Of a stretch of 64,000 nt of DNA, positions 1-21,008 are shown piece after piece. Each line of letters begins with the position of its first letter. Positions within the stretch are counted from its first letter, which is position 1. This DNA comes from Staphylococcus aureus (GTDB taxonomy: Bacteria > Bacillota > Bacilli > Staphylococcales > Staphylococcaceae): positions 496,001-560,000 of the forward strand of contig NZ_CP011526.1 in the NCBI RefSeq assembly GCF_001027105.1, in the 5' to 3' direction. Under the pieces are notes generated by a model. That model was not told where the DNA came from. It searched no databases and saw only the letters and a program-made list of their open reading frames with translations. Position numbers and translations under genes: made by a program.

Positions 1-534
1 TCTATTATGGTTGTTAAAGACGTTGGAATGAAAGACTATTTCTCTGGAGCAAGTCCAATTGTTTCAGGAGAACTTGGTGAAGATTTTACTTATTATTATG
101 CTACAAGTGAACAAACACCTTCATCGGTAGGTCTTGGTGTATTGGTAAATCCTGATAATACGATTAAAGCAGCAGGAGGATTTATCATTCAAGTTATGCC
201 AGGTGCCAAAGATGAAACAATTTCAAAATTAGAAAAAGCAATTAGTGAAATGACACCAGTTTCTAAATTAATTGAACAAGGATTAACGCCAGAAGGATTA
301 CTAAACGAAATCTTAGGTGAAGACCATGTGCAAATTTTAGAGAAAATGCCTGTTCAATTTGAATGTAATTGTAGTCATGAGAAATTTTTAAATGCTATTA
401 AAGGATTGGGCGAGGCTGAGATTCAAAATATGATTAAAGAAGATCATGGTGCTGAAGCAGTATGTCATTTCTGTGGAAATAAATATAAATATACTGAAGA
501 AGAATTAAACGTGTTGCTAGAAAGTTTAGCGTAA
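1..534 (+). CDS. hslO: Hsp33 redox-regulated chaperone HslO (partial, 5' end outside window)
   Basis: The C-terminal 177 residues of Hsp33, a cytosolic holdase chaperone switched on by oxidation. Reading is open from the first base, so the start lies upstream; the family is about 290 residues. The zinc redox switch is visible near the end as a CxC pair (codons at 364 and 370) and a CxxC pair (codons at 463 and 472), in the contexts ECNCSH and VCHFCGN. Under oxidative stress these four cysteines lose zinc and form disulfides, which activates the chaperone (family knowledge). It is followed by cysK on the same strand after about 180 bases. Confidence 0.95.
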   Translation, partial: SIMVVKDVGMKDYFSGASPIVSGELGEDFTYYYATSEQTPSSVGLGVLVNPDNTIKAAGGFIIQVMPGAKDETISKLEKAISEMTPVSKLIEQGLTPEGLLNEILGEDHVQILEKMPVQFECNCSHEKFLNAIKGLGEAEIQNMIKEDHGAEAVCHFCGNKYKYTEEELNVLLESLA

Positions 535-551
535 TTTAATTTAAATCAATA

Positions 552-574
552 CGCTAAAATGTTTATTTTTAGCG
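552..574 (+). terminator. Weak hairpin after hslO
   Basis: Arms CGCTAAAA (552-559) and TTTTAGCG (567-574) pair perfectly over a 7-base loop. There is no proper T-run after the stem, so termination here is uncertain. Confidence 0.35.
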
Positions 575-620
575 GTTTAGTGAAATGTAGAACTAAATAG
601 TTGTATAATCCTTAGTGATT

Positions 621-649
621 TTGTTTGCTTTCTAGAATTTATTTGATAA
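621..649 (+). promoter_or_regulatory. Candidate cysK promoter
   Basis: TTGTTT (621-626), a 17-base spacer and TGATAA (644-649) give a moderate sigma-A promoter about 65 bases before cysK. cysK is under the cysteine regulator CymR in S. aureus (known). I cannot fix a CymR site by eye. Confidence 0.35.
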
Positions 650-712
650 AATAATTCTATATCCGATAAATAAACTAAGATTTCAACAACTAACTAAAAA
701 GGAGTGTTCTTA

Positions 713-1645
713 ATGGCACAAAAACCAGTAGATAATATTACTCAAATTATTGGCGGTACACCGGTAGTCAAATTGAGAAATGTAGTAGATGACAATGCAG
801 CAGATGTTTATGTAAAATTGGAATATCAAAATCCAGGTGGTTCTGTAAAGGATAGAATTGCTTTAGCAATGATTGAAAAAGCAGAGCGAGAAGGCAAAAT
901 TAAACCTGGCGATACAATTGTAGAACCAACAAGTGGTAATACAGGTATCGGTTTAGCATTTGTATGTGCTGCTAAAGGATATAAAGCAGTATTTACTATG
1001 CCCGAAACAATGAGCCAAGAGCGTCGTAATTTATTAAAAGCATACGGTGCGGAATTAGTTTTAACGCCTGGATCAGAAGCGATGAAAGGTGCAATTAAAA
1101 AAGCTAAAGAATTGAAAGAAGAACATGGTTACTTCGAGCCACAACAATTTGAAAACCCTGCGAACCCTGAAGTTCATGAGTTAACTACAGGTCCTGAGTT
1201 ATTACAACAATTTGAAGGGAAAACTATCGATGCGTTCCTAGCTGGTGTTGGTACTGGTGGTACGTTATCTGGTGTAGGTAAAGTTCTGAAAAAAGAATAT
1301 CCTAACATCGAAATTGTTGCTATAGAGCCTGAGGCTTCTCCAGTATTGAGCGGTGGTGAGCCAGGTCCACATAAATTACAAGGTTTAGGTGCTGGATTTA
1401 TTCCAGGCACTTTGAATACAGAAATCTATGACAGTATTATTAAAGTAGGAAATGATACAGCGATGGAAATGTCTCGTCGAGTTGCTAAAGAGGAAGGTAT
1501 TTTAGCAGGTATTTCATCAGGTGCTGCGATTTATGCTGCCATTCAAAAAGCAAAAGAATTAGGAAAAGGTAAAACAGTAGTAACAGTATTGCCGAGTAAT
1601 GGTGAACGCTACTTATCAACACCTTTATATTCATTCGATGACTAA
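713..1645 (+). CDS. cysK: Cysteine synthase (O-acetylserine thiol-lyase) CysK
   Basis: Makes L-cysteine from O-acetylserine and sulfide, using PLP, in the cytosol. The 310-residue length is usual. The PLP lysine is Lys46 in GGSVKDR, and the phosphate-binding loop is TSGNTG (residues 73-78). The start chosen is ATG 713, because AAAAAGGAG ends 8 bases before it; an upstream in-frame GTG at 704 falls inside that ribosome binding site and is rejected. The substrate O-acetylserine is made by CysE, encoded here at 32281. The gene stands alone between hslO and a strong terminator. Confidence 0.97.
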
Positions 1646-1660
1646 TTAATGTCATTTAAA

Positions 1661-1699
1661 AGAGTGAGTTATCTTTTTGAGATAACTTGCTCTTTTTTT
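1661..1699 (+). terminator. Terminator after cysK
   Basis: A 13-bp stem with two G-U pairs, arms 1661-1673 and 1681-1693, is followed by a run of T. This is a typical intrinsic terminator. Confidence 0.9.
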
Positions 1700-1848
1700 C
1701 TACCATGTATATTTTTAAAAATATGAGCGTTAAATTAAACATTTTTCTGATAAAAATATCCAGTGAATGATAAGATAATAAACGTACATACTAATAACTA
1801 GTAAATAGCAGGAGTAAATTTTATTAGAGTTAAACAATACATAATTAA

Positions 1849-3003
<1,155 letters not shown>

Positions 3004-3007
<4 letters not shown>

Positions 3008-3480
3008 TTCAAGCATACTTAGGATTAGGTAGTAATATTGGTGATAGAGAAAGCCAGTTAAACGATGCTATAAAGATTTTGAATGAATATGATGGTATTA
3101 ACGTATCTAATATTTCTCCGATTTATGAAACAGCACCAGTTGGGTATACTGAGCAACCTAACTTTTTAAATTTGTGTGTTGAAATTCAAACAACACTCAC
3201 AGTATTACAACTGTTGGAATGTTGTTTGAAGACAGAAGAATGTTTACACCGTATTAGAAAGGAACGATGGGGTCCTAGAACTTTAGATGTGGATATTTTG
3301 TTGTATGGAGAAGAAATGATAGATTTACCAAAACTGTCGGTGCCACATCCGAGAATGAATGAACGTGCATTTGTTTTAATCCCATTAAATGATATAGCAG
3401 CAAATGTCGTAGAACCACGTTCGAAATTGAAAGTGAAAGATTTAGTTTTTGTCGATGACAGTGTAAAGAGATATAAATAA
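3004..3480 (+). CDS. folK: 6-hydroxymethyl-dihydropterin pyrophosphokinase FolK
   Basis: Transfers pyrophosphate from ATP to the pterin, making the substrate used by FolP. The length of 158 residues is normal. The N-terminal [12 protein letters not shown] and the central [15 protein letters not shown] motif, with its metal-binding aspartates, identify the family, followed by [16 protein letters not shown]. The start ATG overlaps the folB stop (ATGA). No clear terminator follows at once; a 538-base gap separates it from lysS. Confidence 0.97.
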
Positions 3481-5506
<2,026 letters not shown>

Positions 5507-5526
5507 ATGACGTTGATTGTTAGTAA

Positions 5527-5567
5527 GAGCTCTCGTGTATACAACATGTGTATGCGAGGGCTTTCTT
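5527..5567 (+). terminator. Terminator after lysS
   Basis: AGCTCTCG and GTATAC pair with GTATGC and CGAGGGCT around a small bulge, followed by TTTCTT. This is a reasonable intrinsic terminator for lysS. Confidence 0.75.
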
Positions 5568-5909
5568 AATTATGGTAATTAGTTCGTGTTTGAATGTTTT
5601 TGATAGTAATAGTTAACGATAGTGGTGCTATTTTTGACTGTTAAACAAGGTAGTTGGCTGATAGATGAAAATGACGATACGTATATAGAGTAGTTCGGAT
5701 GAGAAATGTTAACGATAGACATTGAGATATCTTATAACAAAAATTGCTATATTAGTATAATTTATCTTAATCAGCTATAAAAGTACTTTAAAATTGTATA
5801 GAATGTGTATGGTTTTGTACATATGTGTATGATAGAATACTAAAAGTGTTATGAATTAGAGGGCACGAGAAATGTCAGTTTTGAAGAATAAAAAAGTTGA
5901 TTAAAAGTG
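5568..5909. other. Gap between lysS and the rRNA promoters
   Basis: AT-rich and without a supported gene. An 11-base direct repeat, GTTAACGATAG, occurs at 5612-5622 and 5708-5718, about 96 bases apart. The last part would act as upstream sequence for the rRNA promoters. I see no hairpin or open frame that needs explaining. Confidence 0.5.
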
Positions 5910-5938
5910 TTGACTTTATCAATTGAATGAAGTAATAT
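5910..5938 (+). promoter_or_regulatory. rRNA promoter P1
   Basis: TTGACT (5910-5915), 17 bases, TAATAT (5933-5938), in AT-rich surroundings. It is the first of two tandem promoters ahead of the 5S-tRNA-16S-23S-5S operon, an arrangement usual for rRNA operons of this group. Confidence 0.75.
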
Positions 5939-6015
5939 ATAAAAGTCGTCAAAAACAGACGAAACACACTAAAAGCTGATGTGACAAAGTTTACATCAAA
6001 GTGTAAAATTAACTA

Positions 6016-6044
6016 TTGCACCTTATTAATTAAGCGTGTATCAT
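6016..6044 (+). promoter_or_regulatory. rRNA promoter P2
   Basis: TTGCAC (6016-6021), 17 bases, TATCAT (6039-6044). Transcription would start near 6051, about 13 bases before the first 5S gene. Confidence 0.6.
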
Positions 6045-6063
6045 GAATAAGTAAGTTATTTTG

Positions 6064-6178
6064 TCTGGTGACTATAGCAAGGAGGTCACACCTGTTCCCA
6101 TGCCGAACACAGAAGTTAAGCTCCTTAGCGTCGATGGTAGTCGAACTTACGTTCCGCTAGAGTAGAACGTTGCCAGGC
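6064..6178 (+). rRNA. rrf: 5S ribosomal RNA (first copy, operon-leading)
   Basis: 115 bases, identical to the copies at 12047 and 17225. It is unusual in being the first gene of the operon, directly after two promoters and before the tRNA cluster, with no 16S or 23S upstream. The ends are set by the pairing TCTGG/CCAGGC and by comparison among the three copies. Confidence 0.97.
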
Positions 6179-6190
6179 AAATGACAAATC

Positions 6191-6266
6191 GGAGAATTAG
6201 CTCAGCTGGGAGAGCATCTGCCTTACAAGCAGAGGGTCGGCGGTTCGAACCCGTCATTCTCCACCA
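6191..6266 (+). tRNA. tRNA-Val (UAC)
   Basis: 76 bases with CCA encoded. The acceptor stem is GGAGAAT/ATTCTCC, and the anticodon TAC lies in the loop CTTACAA. First of eight tRNAs between 5S and 16S. Confidence 0.97.
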
Positions 6267-6282
6267 TTTATTCTTAGATATA

Positions 6283-6358
<76 letters not shown>

Positions 6359-6364
6359 TCTTTT

Positions 6365-6437
6365 GAGCCATTAGCTCAGCTGGTAGAGCATCTGACTTTT
6401 AATCAGAGGGTCAGAGGTTCGAATCCTCTATGGCTCA
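6365..6437 (+). tRNA. tRNA-Lys (UUU)
   Basis: 73 bases including the discriminator A. Acceptor GAGCCAT/ATGGCTC, anticodon TTT. The 3' CCA is not encoded, so the nucleotidyltransferase must add it. Confidence 0.97.
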
Positions 6438-6470
6438 TTACGATTTAATTTTTATATTTAGCAAAATAAT

Positions 6471-6545
6471 GCAGAAGTAGTTCAGCGGTAGAATACAACC
6501 TTGCCAAGGTTGGGGTCGCGGGTTCGAATCCCGTCTTCTGCTCCA
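6471..6545 (+). tRNA. tRNA-Gly (GCC)
   Basis: 75 bases with CCA encoded. Acceptor GCAGAAG/CTTCTGC, anticodon GCC in the loop TTGCCAA. Confidence 0.96.
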
Positions 6546-6552
6546 TTATTTT

Positions 6553-6641
6553 GCCGGGGTGGCGGAACTGGCAGACGCACAGGACTTAAAATCCTGCGGT
6601 GAGAGATCACCGTACCGGTTCGATTCCGGTCCTCGGCACCA
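6553..6641 (+). tRNA. tRNA-Leu (UAA)
   Basis: 89 bases with CCA encoded and a long variable arm, as expected for leucine. Acceptor GCCGGGG/CCTCGGC, anticodon TAA. Confidence 0.97.
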
Positions 6642-6646
6642 TTTTA

Positions 6647-6723
6647 GCGCCCGTAGCTCAATTGGATAGAGCGTTTGACTACGGATCAAGAGGTTATGGG
6701 TTCGACTCCTATCGGGCGCGCCA
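6647..6723 (+). tRNA. tRNA-Arg (ACG)
   Basis: 77 bases with CCA encoded. Acceptor GCGCCCG/CGGGCGC, anticodon ACG in the loop CTACGGA. The first base is probably edited to inosine (family knowledge). Confidence 0.97.
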
Positions 6724-6743
6724 TTTTTAAATTAATTGAATAA

Positions 6744-6817
6744 CGGGAAGTAGCTCAGCTTGGTAGAGCACTTGGTTTGGGACCAAGGGGTCGCAGGTTC
6801 GAATCCTGTCTTCCCGA
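6744..6817 (+). tRNA. tRNA-Pro (UGG)
   Basis: 74 bases. Acceptor CGGGAAG/CTTCCCG with discriminator A, anticodon TGG. The CCA end is not encoded. Confidence 0.97.
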
Positions 6818-6840
6818 TTACTTCTTAAATTCCATTTTAT

Positions 6841-6916
6841 GGGGGCTTAGCTCAGCTGGGAGAGCGCCTGCTTTGCACGCAGGAGGTCAGCGGTTCGATC
6901 CCGCTAGTCTCCACCA
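6841..6916 (+). tRNA. tRNA-Ala (UGC)
   Basis: 76 bases with CCA encoded. The acceptor GGGGGCT/AGTCTCC includes two G-U pairs. Anticodon TGC. Last tRNA before the 16S leader. Confidence 0.96.
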
Positions 6917-6934
6917 TTTATTTTTTACACGATG

Positions 6935-6965
6935 AACATTGAAAACTGAATGACAATATGTCAAC
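6935..6965 (+). other. 16S processing stem, 5' arm (copy 1)
   Basis: This segment is nearly complementary to 8635-8664 on the other side of the 16S gene; for example ACTGAAT and GACAATATGTCA pair with GTGACATATTGT and ATTCAGT. Such a long-range stem is the usual RNase III site that frees pre-16S rRNA. The equivalent stem for copy 2 lies at about 12270-12300 and 13970-13999. Confidence 0.7.
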
Positions 6966-7037
6966 GTTAATTCCAAAAAACGTAACTATAAGTTACAAAC
7001 ATTATTTAGTATTTATGAGCTAATCAAACATCATAAT

Positions 7038-8600
<1,563 letters not shown>

Positions 8601-8684
8601 ATTCGGAACATCTTCTTCAGAAGATGCGGAATAACGTGACATATTGTATTCAGTTTTGAATGTTTATTTAACATTCAAAAAAAT

Positions 8685-8761
<77 letters not shown>

Positions 8762-8767
8762 TTATTT

Positions 8768-9051
8768 GTACATTGAAAACTAGATAAGTAAGTAAAATAT
8801 AGATTTTACCAAGCAAAACCGAGTGAATAAAGAGTTTTAAATAAGCTTGAATTCATAAGAAATAATCGCTAGTGTTCGAAAGAACACTCACAAGATTAAT
8901 AACGCGTTTAAATCTTTTTATAAAAGAAAACGTTTAGCAGACAATGAGTTAAATTATTTTAAAGCAGAGTTTACTTATGTAAATGAGCATTTAAAATAAT
9001 GAAAACGAAGCCGTATGTGAGCGTTTGACTTATAAAAATGGTGGAAACATA
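8768..9051 (+). other. 16S-23S spacer, 23S-proximal part (copy 1)
   Basis: It begins with the 5' arm of the 23S processing stem (near 8768-8797), which pairs with about 12004-12030 downstream of 23S. A shared block ends at AACGCGTTT (about 8910). The following roughly 130 bases, up to GGAAACATAG, are specific to copy 1 and missing from copy 2. Confidence 0.65.
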
Positions 9052-11974
<2,923 letters not shown>

Positions 11975-12046
11975 AATAAATGTTTTGCGAAGCAAAATCA
12001 CTTTTACTTACTATCTAGTTTTGAATGTATAAATTACATTCATATG

Positions 12047-12161
12047 TCTGGTGACTATAGCAAGGAGGTCACACCTGTTCCCATGCCGAACACAGAAGTT
12101 AAGCTCCTTAGCGTCGATGGTAGTCGAACTTACGTTCCGCTAGAGTAGAACGTTGCCAGGC
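12047..12161 (+). rRNA. rrf: 5S ribosomal RNA (second copy)
   Basis: 115 bases, identical to the other two 5S genes. It ends the first 16S-23S-5S set and is followed by a new promoter rather than a terminator. Confidence 0.98.
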
Positions 12162-12216
12162 AGTTTTTTAATCAAATTTTGGTTAAAAAATAAAATGGAC
12201 AAGATAAAAAAAGTTA

Positions 12217-12245
12217 TTGACTTAAATGTTAATAAAATGTATAAT
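12217..12245 (+). promoter_or_regulatory. Promoter of the second rRNA set
   Basis: TTGACT (12217-12222), 17 bases, TATAAT (12240-12245). This near-consensus promoter lets the second set be transcribed independently as well as by read-through. Confidence 0.85.
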
Positions 12246-12372
12246 TAATTCTTGTCGGTAAGAAAAATGAACATTGAAAACTGAATGACAATATGTCAAC
12301 GTTAATTCCAAAAAACGTAACTATAAGTTACAAACATTATTTAGTATTTATGAGCTAATCAAACATCATAAT

Positions 12373-17152
<4,780 letters not shown>

Positions 17153-17224
17153 AATAAATGTTTTGCGAAGCAAAATCACTTTTACTTACTATCTAGTTTT
17201 GAATGTATAAATTACATTCATATG

Positions 17225-17339
17225 TCTGGTGACTATAGCAAGGAGGTCACACCTGTTCCCATGCCGAACACAGAAGTTAAGCTCCTTAGCGTCGATGGTA
17301 GTCGAACTTACGTTCCGCTAGAGTAGAACGTTGCCAGGC
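17225..17339 (+). rRNA. rrf: 5S ribosomal RNA (third copy)
   Basis: 115 bases, identical to the copies at 6064 and 12047. Last functional gene of the rRNA block, followed within 30 bases by a terminator. Confidence 0.98.
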
Positions 17340-17365
17340 AAAAAATGGATGCGATGAGCCGCATT

Positions 17366-17389
17366 GAGACCGCAAGGTCTCTTTTTTTT
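17366..17389 (+). terminator. rRNA operon terminator
   Basis: GAGACC, loop GCAA, GGTCTC, then eight T. A textbook intrinsic terminator that closes the rRNA block. Confidence 0.95.
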
Positions 17390-17561
17390 ATGTCTAAAAC
17401 GTCAAAATAAAAAGCAAACACAAAGAAAAATGGCTTGGCGAAGTGAAAACGTTTGAATCTGACGAAACGAGAAAAGAACGCAACGAGTTTAGTAGAGCTA
17501 AATGAGTAAGTGAGAGCCGAAGGAGAGGAAAGAAGCAAGCGATTGTCACAAGTCAAGAAAG

Positions 17562-17609
17562 GTTCTTAGCGAGGATGGTAGCCAACTTACGTTCCGCTAG
17601 AGTAGAACT
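17562..17609 (+). pseudogene. Decayed 5S rRNA fragment
   Basis: About 48 bases match the middle and 3' part of the 5S gene, with shared runs TTAGCG, GATGGTAG and ACTTACGTTCCGCTAGAG, and scattered differences. The 5' half is absent and the fragment lies beyond the rRNA terminator, so it is most likely a remnant of a lost or recombined 5S copy. Confidence 0.75.
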
Positions 17610-17726
17610 GGAAATGATAATTTAATAATGTACACTTTCGATTGTCTAAGTATGTACAACTTTAATTTTGTGTTTATATAAATTTAAAATGATATCATCG
17701 AAAACAAAATATTGTATAAATAGAGA

Positions 17727-17775
17727 AGAGCAGTAAGACGGTATCTAATTGAAAATGATCTTACTGCTCTTTTAT
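17727..17775 (+). terminator. Hairpin with T-tail, possible second terminator
   Basis: A perfect 12-bp stem with a 20-base loop and TTTTATA after it. It may back up the rRNA terminator, or stop antisense transcription from entering pdxR from behind. Confidence 0.55.
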
Positions 17776-17863
17776 ATACTTTATTGAAATACAAAAAGGA
17801 AATTAATTATTATACAATAGACAAGCTATTGCATAAGTAACACTAACTTTTATCAAAGAAGTG

Positions 17864-19246
17864 TTACTTTATAATTAATGATTTTATTAGAGCGTCTACA
17901 TGCGGTTTTAAAGCATCATCGTCTATACCGCCAAAGCCTAATATAAATTTAGGGGTTTTCTTATAGTCTTGATCATCATCAAAATTATAAACTTGTAATT
18001 TTAACTTTACTTTGTTTGCTCTATCAAGACACTCTTGTAATGTTAATCCATTTTTTACTGTAATTGTAAAATGCATACCCGTTTCAGCACCTTGAATATC
18101 AAGCTGCTCTTTGTAAGGTTTCAATCTTTTTAAAATATAGGTTAGTTTTCTACGATAAATTCGTCTCATTTTATTTAAATGCCTTTCAAAACCACCGGAA
18201 GATATAAACGTTGCAATAAGGTTTTGCATATGAACAGGTACAGTGTTGCCTTCAATGTGATTTTGAGAATGATATTTTTTCATTATAGAATAGGGTAACA
18301 CCATATATGCAACTCGACAGCTAGGAAAAATAGACTTTGAAAATGTACTGATATAAATCACTTTTTCTCCTCTTGAATATAGACCTTGAATTGCTGGAAT
18401 GGGTTTGCCGAAATATCTAAACTCGGAATCATAATCATCTTCTATAATAAATCGTTCTTCTTTTTCTTGAGCCCATTGTATTAATTGAGTTCGTTTTTTT
18501 AAGTCCATCACATATCCAGTTGGAAATTGATGGGAAGGCGTTATATATACTATATTTTTTTGTGATTTAATAACTTCATCTACGTTTATTCCATTATCTT
18601 CAACTTCAATTTGTTCATATTCAACTTGTTTTTTATCTAAAATATTTTTGATTGGTGGATAACTAGGTTTTTCGATAATAAATGTTGAAGTATAAAGTAA
18701 ATCGACTAATTGATTTACTAATTGTTCGGTAGATGAGCCAATTATAATTTGATTAGGATCACAAATTACGCCACGATTAGTAAATAAATAAAATGCCAGT
18801 TGAAACCGCAAATGTAATTCTCCTTGAAAATGTCCTCTACGTAATTGATTTAAATGATTTGTATCATAAAGATCTTTGGAATACTTTCTGAAAAGTTCTA
18901 TAGGGAAATGTTTCGTATCTATTTCATCCAAATTAAAAGCATAATCATAAGCTTCATCACTCGCTTTTGGTTTATATGAATCATCATCAAAAAGAGAGGG
19001 GATAGGTTGATTGTTTAAAATTGTTAAAGATTCAATTTCGGACACAAAATATCCAGAGCGAGGTCTTGAATAAATGTAACCTTCGTCTAATAGAAGTTGA
19101 TATGCATGCTCTACGGTTGTTTGGCTAATAGATAAATGTTTGCTTAATTGTCTTTTAGAATAAAATTTATCGCCTTCTTTAAATTGACCTTCAATTATTT
19201 GTTTTTTTAATTTTTCATAAAGTTGATGGTATAAAGTGTTTTTCAA
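17864..19246 (-). CDS. pdxR: MocR/GabR-type regulator of vitamin B6 synthesis, PdxR
   Basis: 460 residues: a GntR-type winged helix at the N-terminus (about residues 1-75) fused to a class I aminotransferase-like domain that binds PLP. The PLP lysine is probably in STFSKSIFPSC. It lies head to head with pdxST, which this regulator activates in related bacteria (family knowledge), sensing PLP through the fused domain. The start is TTG at 19246, preceded by AGGAGG about 11 bases away; no better ATG exists. A perfect inverted repeat in the shared promoter region is the likely operator. Confidence 0.9.
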   Translation of the reverse strand: MKNTLYHQLYEKLKKQIIEGQFKEGDKFYSKRQLSKHLSISQTTVEHAYQLLLDEGYIYSRPRSGYFVSEIESLTILNNQPIPSLFDDDSYKPKASDEAYDYAFNLDEIDTKHFPIELFRKYSKDLYDTNHLNQLRRGHFQGELHLRFQLAFYLFTNRGVICDPNQIIIGSSTEQLVNQLVDLLYTSTFIIEKPSYPPIKNILDKKQVEYEQIEVEDNGINVDEVIKSQKNIVYITPSHQFPTGYVMDLKKRTQLIQWAQEKEERFIIEDDYDSEFRYFGKPIPAIQGLYSRGEKVIYISTFSKSIFPSCRVAYMVLPYSIMKKYHSQNHIEGNTVPVHMQNLIATFISSGGFERHLNKMRRIYRRKLTYILKRLKPYKEQLDIQGAETGMHFTITVKNGLTLQECLDRANKVKLKLQVYNFDDDQDYKKTPKFILGFGGIDDDALKPHVDALIKSLIIK

Positions 19247-19302
19247 TTTTATAACTGACCTCCTAAATTTATCTTATTTTGTACCTTTTTAAATATCAGT
19301 TT

Positions 19303-19318
19303 ATACATTACAATGTAT
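19303..19318. promoter_or_regulatory. Inverted repeat in the pdxR-pdxS intergenic region
   Basis: ATACATT (19303-19309), AC, AATGTAT (19312-19318) is a perfect 7-bp inverted repeat between the divergent genes, about 30 bases before pdxS. It is a candidate PdxR operator or part of the pdxS promoter. Confidence 0.55.
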
Positions 19319-19349
19319 TTAATCAACTTGAAAAGGGGTTTTATGTATA

Positions 19350-20237
19350 ATGAGTAAAATTATTGGATCAGACAGAGTCAAAAGAGGTATGGCTGAAATG
19401 CAAAAAGGCGGCGTTATTATGGATGTCGTTAATGCTGAGCAAGCAAGAATTGCAGAAGAAGCTGGCGCGGTAGCAGTTATGGCATTAGAACGAGTACCTT
19501 CTGATATTAGAGCTGCTGGTGGTGTTGCACGTATGGCAAACCCTAAAATTGTAGAAGAAGTAATGAATGCTGTTTCTATTCCAGTCATGGCTAAAGCACG
19601 TATTGGTCATATCACTGAAGCAAGAGTATTAGAGGCGATGGGTGTTGACTATATTGATGAATCAGAAGTGTTAACACCAGCAGATGAGGAATATCACTTA
19701 AGAAAAGATCAATTTACAGTACCATTTGTATGTGGATGTCGTAATTTAGGTGAAGCTGCGCGTAGAATTGGTGAAGGTGCTGCTATGTTACGTACTAAAG
19801 GTGAACCAGGTACAGGTAATATTGTTGAAGCTGTAAGACATATGAGACAAGTTAATTCAGAAGTTAGTCGATTGACTGTAATGAATGATGATGAGATTAT
19901 GACTTTTGCGAAAGATATCGGTGCGCCTTATGAAATTTTAAAACAAATTAAAGACAATGGTCGTTTACCGGTAGTTAACTTTGCAGCTGGTGGCGTTGCG
20001 ACTCCTCAAGATGCTGCTTTAATGATGGAATTAGGTGCTGACGGTGTATTCGTTGGATCAGGTATTTTTAAATCAGAAGATCCAGAAAAATTTGCTAAAG
20101 CAATTGTTCAAGCAACAACACATTACCAAGACTATGAACTAATTGGAAGATTAGCAAGTGAACTTGGCACTGCTATGAAAGGTTTAGATATCAATCAATT
20201 ATCATTAGAAGAACGTATGCAAGAGCGTGGTTGGTAA
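19350..20237 (+). CDS. pdxS: Pyridoxal 5'-phosphate synthase subunit PdxS
   Basis: Builds PLP from ribose 5-phosphate, glyceraldehyde 3-phosphate and ammonia delivered by PdxT. The 295-residue TIM barrel has its catalytic lysine at Lys82 in [10 protein letters not shown] and a second conserved lysine in [12 protein letters not shown]. The phosphate-binding glycines [11 protein letters not shown] are visible. ATG 19350 follows GAAAAGGGG. PdxS and PdxT form a large 12+12 complex in the cytosol. The pair is adjacent and is controlled by the divergent PdxR. Confidence 0.98.
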
Positions 20238-20240
20238 GAT

Positions 20241-20801
20241 ATGAAAATAGGTGTATTAGCATTACAAGGTGCAGTACGTGAACATATTAGACATATTGAA
20301 TTAAGTGGTCATGAAGGTATTGCAGTTAAAAAAGTTGAACAATTAGAAGAAATCGAGGGCTTAATATTACCTGGTGGCGAGTCTACAACGTTACGTCGAT
20401 TAATGAATTTATATGGATTTAAAGAGGCTTTACAAAATTCAACTTTACCTATGTTTGGTACATGCGCAGGATTAATAGTTCTAGCGCAAGATATAGTTGG
20501 TGAAGAAGGATACCTTAACAAGTTGAATATTACTGTACAACGAAACTCATTCGGTAGACAAGTTGACAGCTTTGAAACAGAATTAGATATTAAAGGTATC
20601 GCTACAGATATTGAAGGTGTCTTTATAAGAGCCCCACATATTGAAAAAGTAGGTCAAGGCGTAGATATCCTATGTAAGGTTAATGAGAAAATTGTAGCTG
20701 TTCAGCAAGGTAAATATTTAGGCGTATCATTCCATCCTGAATTAACAGATGACTATAGAGTAACTGATTACTTTATTAATCATATTGTAAAAAAAGCATA
20801 G
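20241..20801 (+). CDS. pdxT: PLP synthase glutaminase subunit PdxT
   Basis: Releases ammonia from glutamine and passes it to PdxS. It is a class I glutamine amidotransferase of 186 residues. The nucleophile cysteine is at about residue 75 in FGTCAGL, the PGGEST motif forms the substrate pocket, and the His-Glu pair is in FHPELTDD. The start lies 3 bases after the pdxS stop, so the two are cotranscribed. Confidence 0.97.
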
Positions 20802-20861
20802 CTTAATGTATGCTAAATCAACGAATTATTGATATTTATAGATTTGTTGAGAAGAAAATAT

Positions 20862-20896
20862 CTCCTTCAAACTTAGCTTTGGAGGAGTTATTTTTT
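20862..20896 (+). terminator. Terminator after pdxT
   Basis: CTCCTTCAAA (20862-20871) pairs with TTTGGAGGAG (20878-20887) with one G-U pair, followed after TTA by six T. The 3' arm doubles as a strong ribosome binding site for a small frame at 20897. Confidence 0.8.
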
Positions 20897-20962
20897 ATGT
20901 CAAAATTAAAAATGATAAAAAATAAAGCTATACATAAGAAAAAAACCCTTCAAAGAGACTGA
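20897..20962 (+). CDS. Possible 21-residue basic peptide
   Basis: An ATG 9 bases after a perfect GGAGGAG opens a frame of 21 codons, MSKLKMIKNKAIHKKKTLQRD, rich in lysine. It begins right after the pdxT terminator hairpin, whose 3' arm contains the ribosome binding site. The frame's end runs into the nupC terminator on the other strand. I do not recognise the peptide. The ribosome binding site may simply be the hairpin arm, so coding is uncertain. Confidence 0.25.
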   Translation: MSKLKMIKNKAIHKKKTLQRD

Positions 20963-20986
20963 GAATAGTCAAAATTTTGAAGGGGT
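20938..20986 (-). terminator. Terminator after nupC
   Basis: On the minus strand CCCTTCAAA (20984-20976) pairs with TTTGAAGGG (20954-20946), followed by seven T. A clear intrinsic terminator for the nucleoside transporter. Confidence 0.85.
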
Positions 20987-21008
20987 TAATTCGATGTTGA
21001 TGTATTTG

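Larger units (their letters stand above)
17390..17863. other. Gap between the rRNA block and pdxR
   Basis: Contains a purine-rich stretch (about 17400-17560) with no gene, the 5S remnant, and two hairpins. One hairpin has 12-bp arms AGAGCAGTAAGA (17727-17738) and TCTTACTGCTCT (17759-17770), followed by TTTTATA, and looks like a plus-strand terminator. The other (AAGTAACACT 17835-17844, AGTGTTACTT 17860-17869) overlaps the pdxR stop codon and lacks a clear T-run on either strand. Confidence 0.6.

Noticed and set aside
5612..5718. Direct repeat GTTAACGATAG before the rRNA promoters
   Set aside because: Only two copies of 11 bases in AT-rich DNA, with no associated feature; not enough to claim a binding site.
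17308..17556. An 82-codon minus-strand frame behind the last 5S gene
   Set aside because: It runs through the 5S end and the terminator, and its phenylalanine- and serine-rich composition reflects the purine-rich strand.
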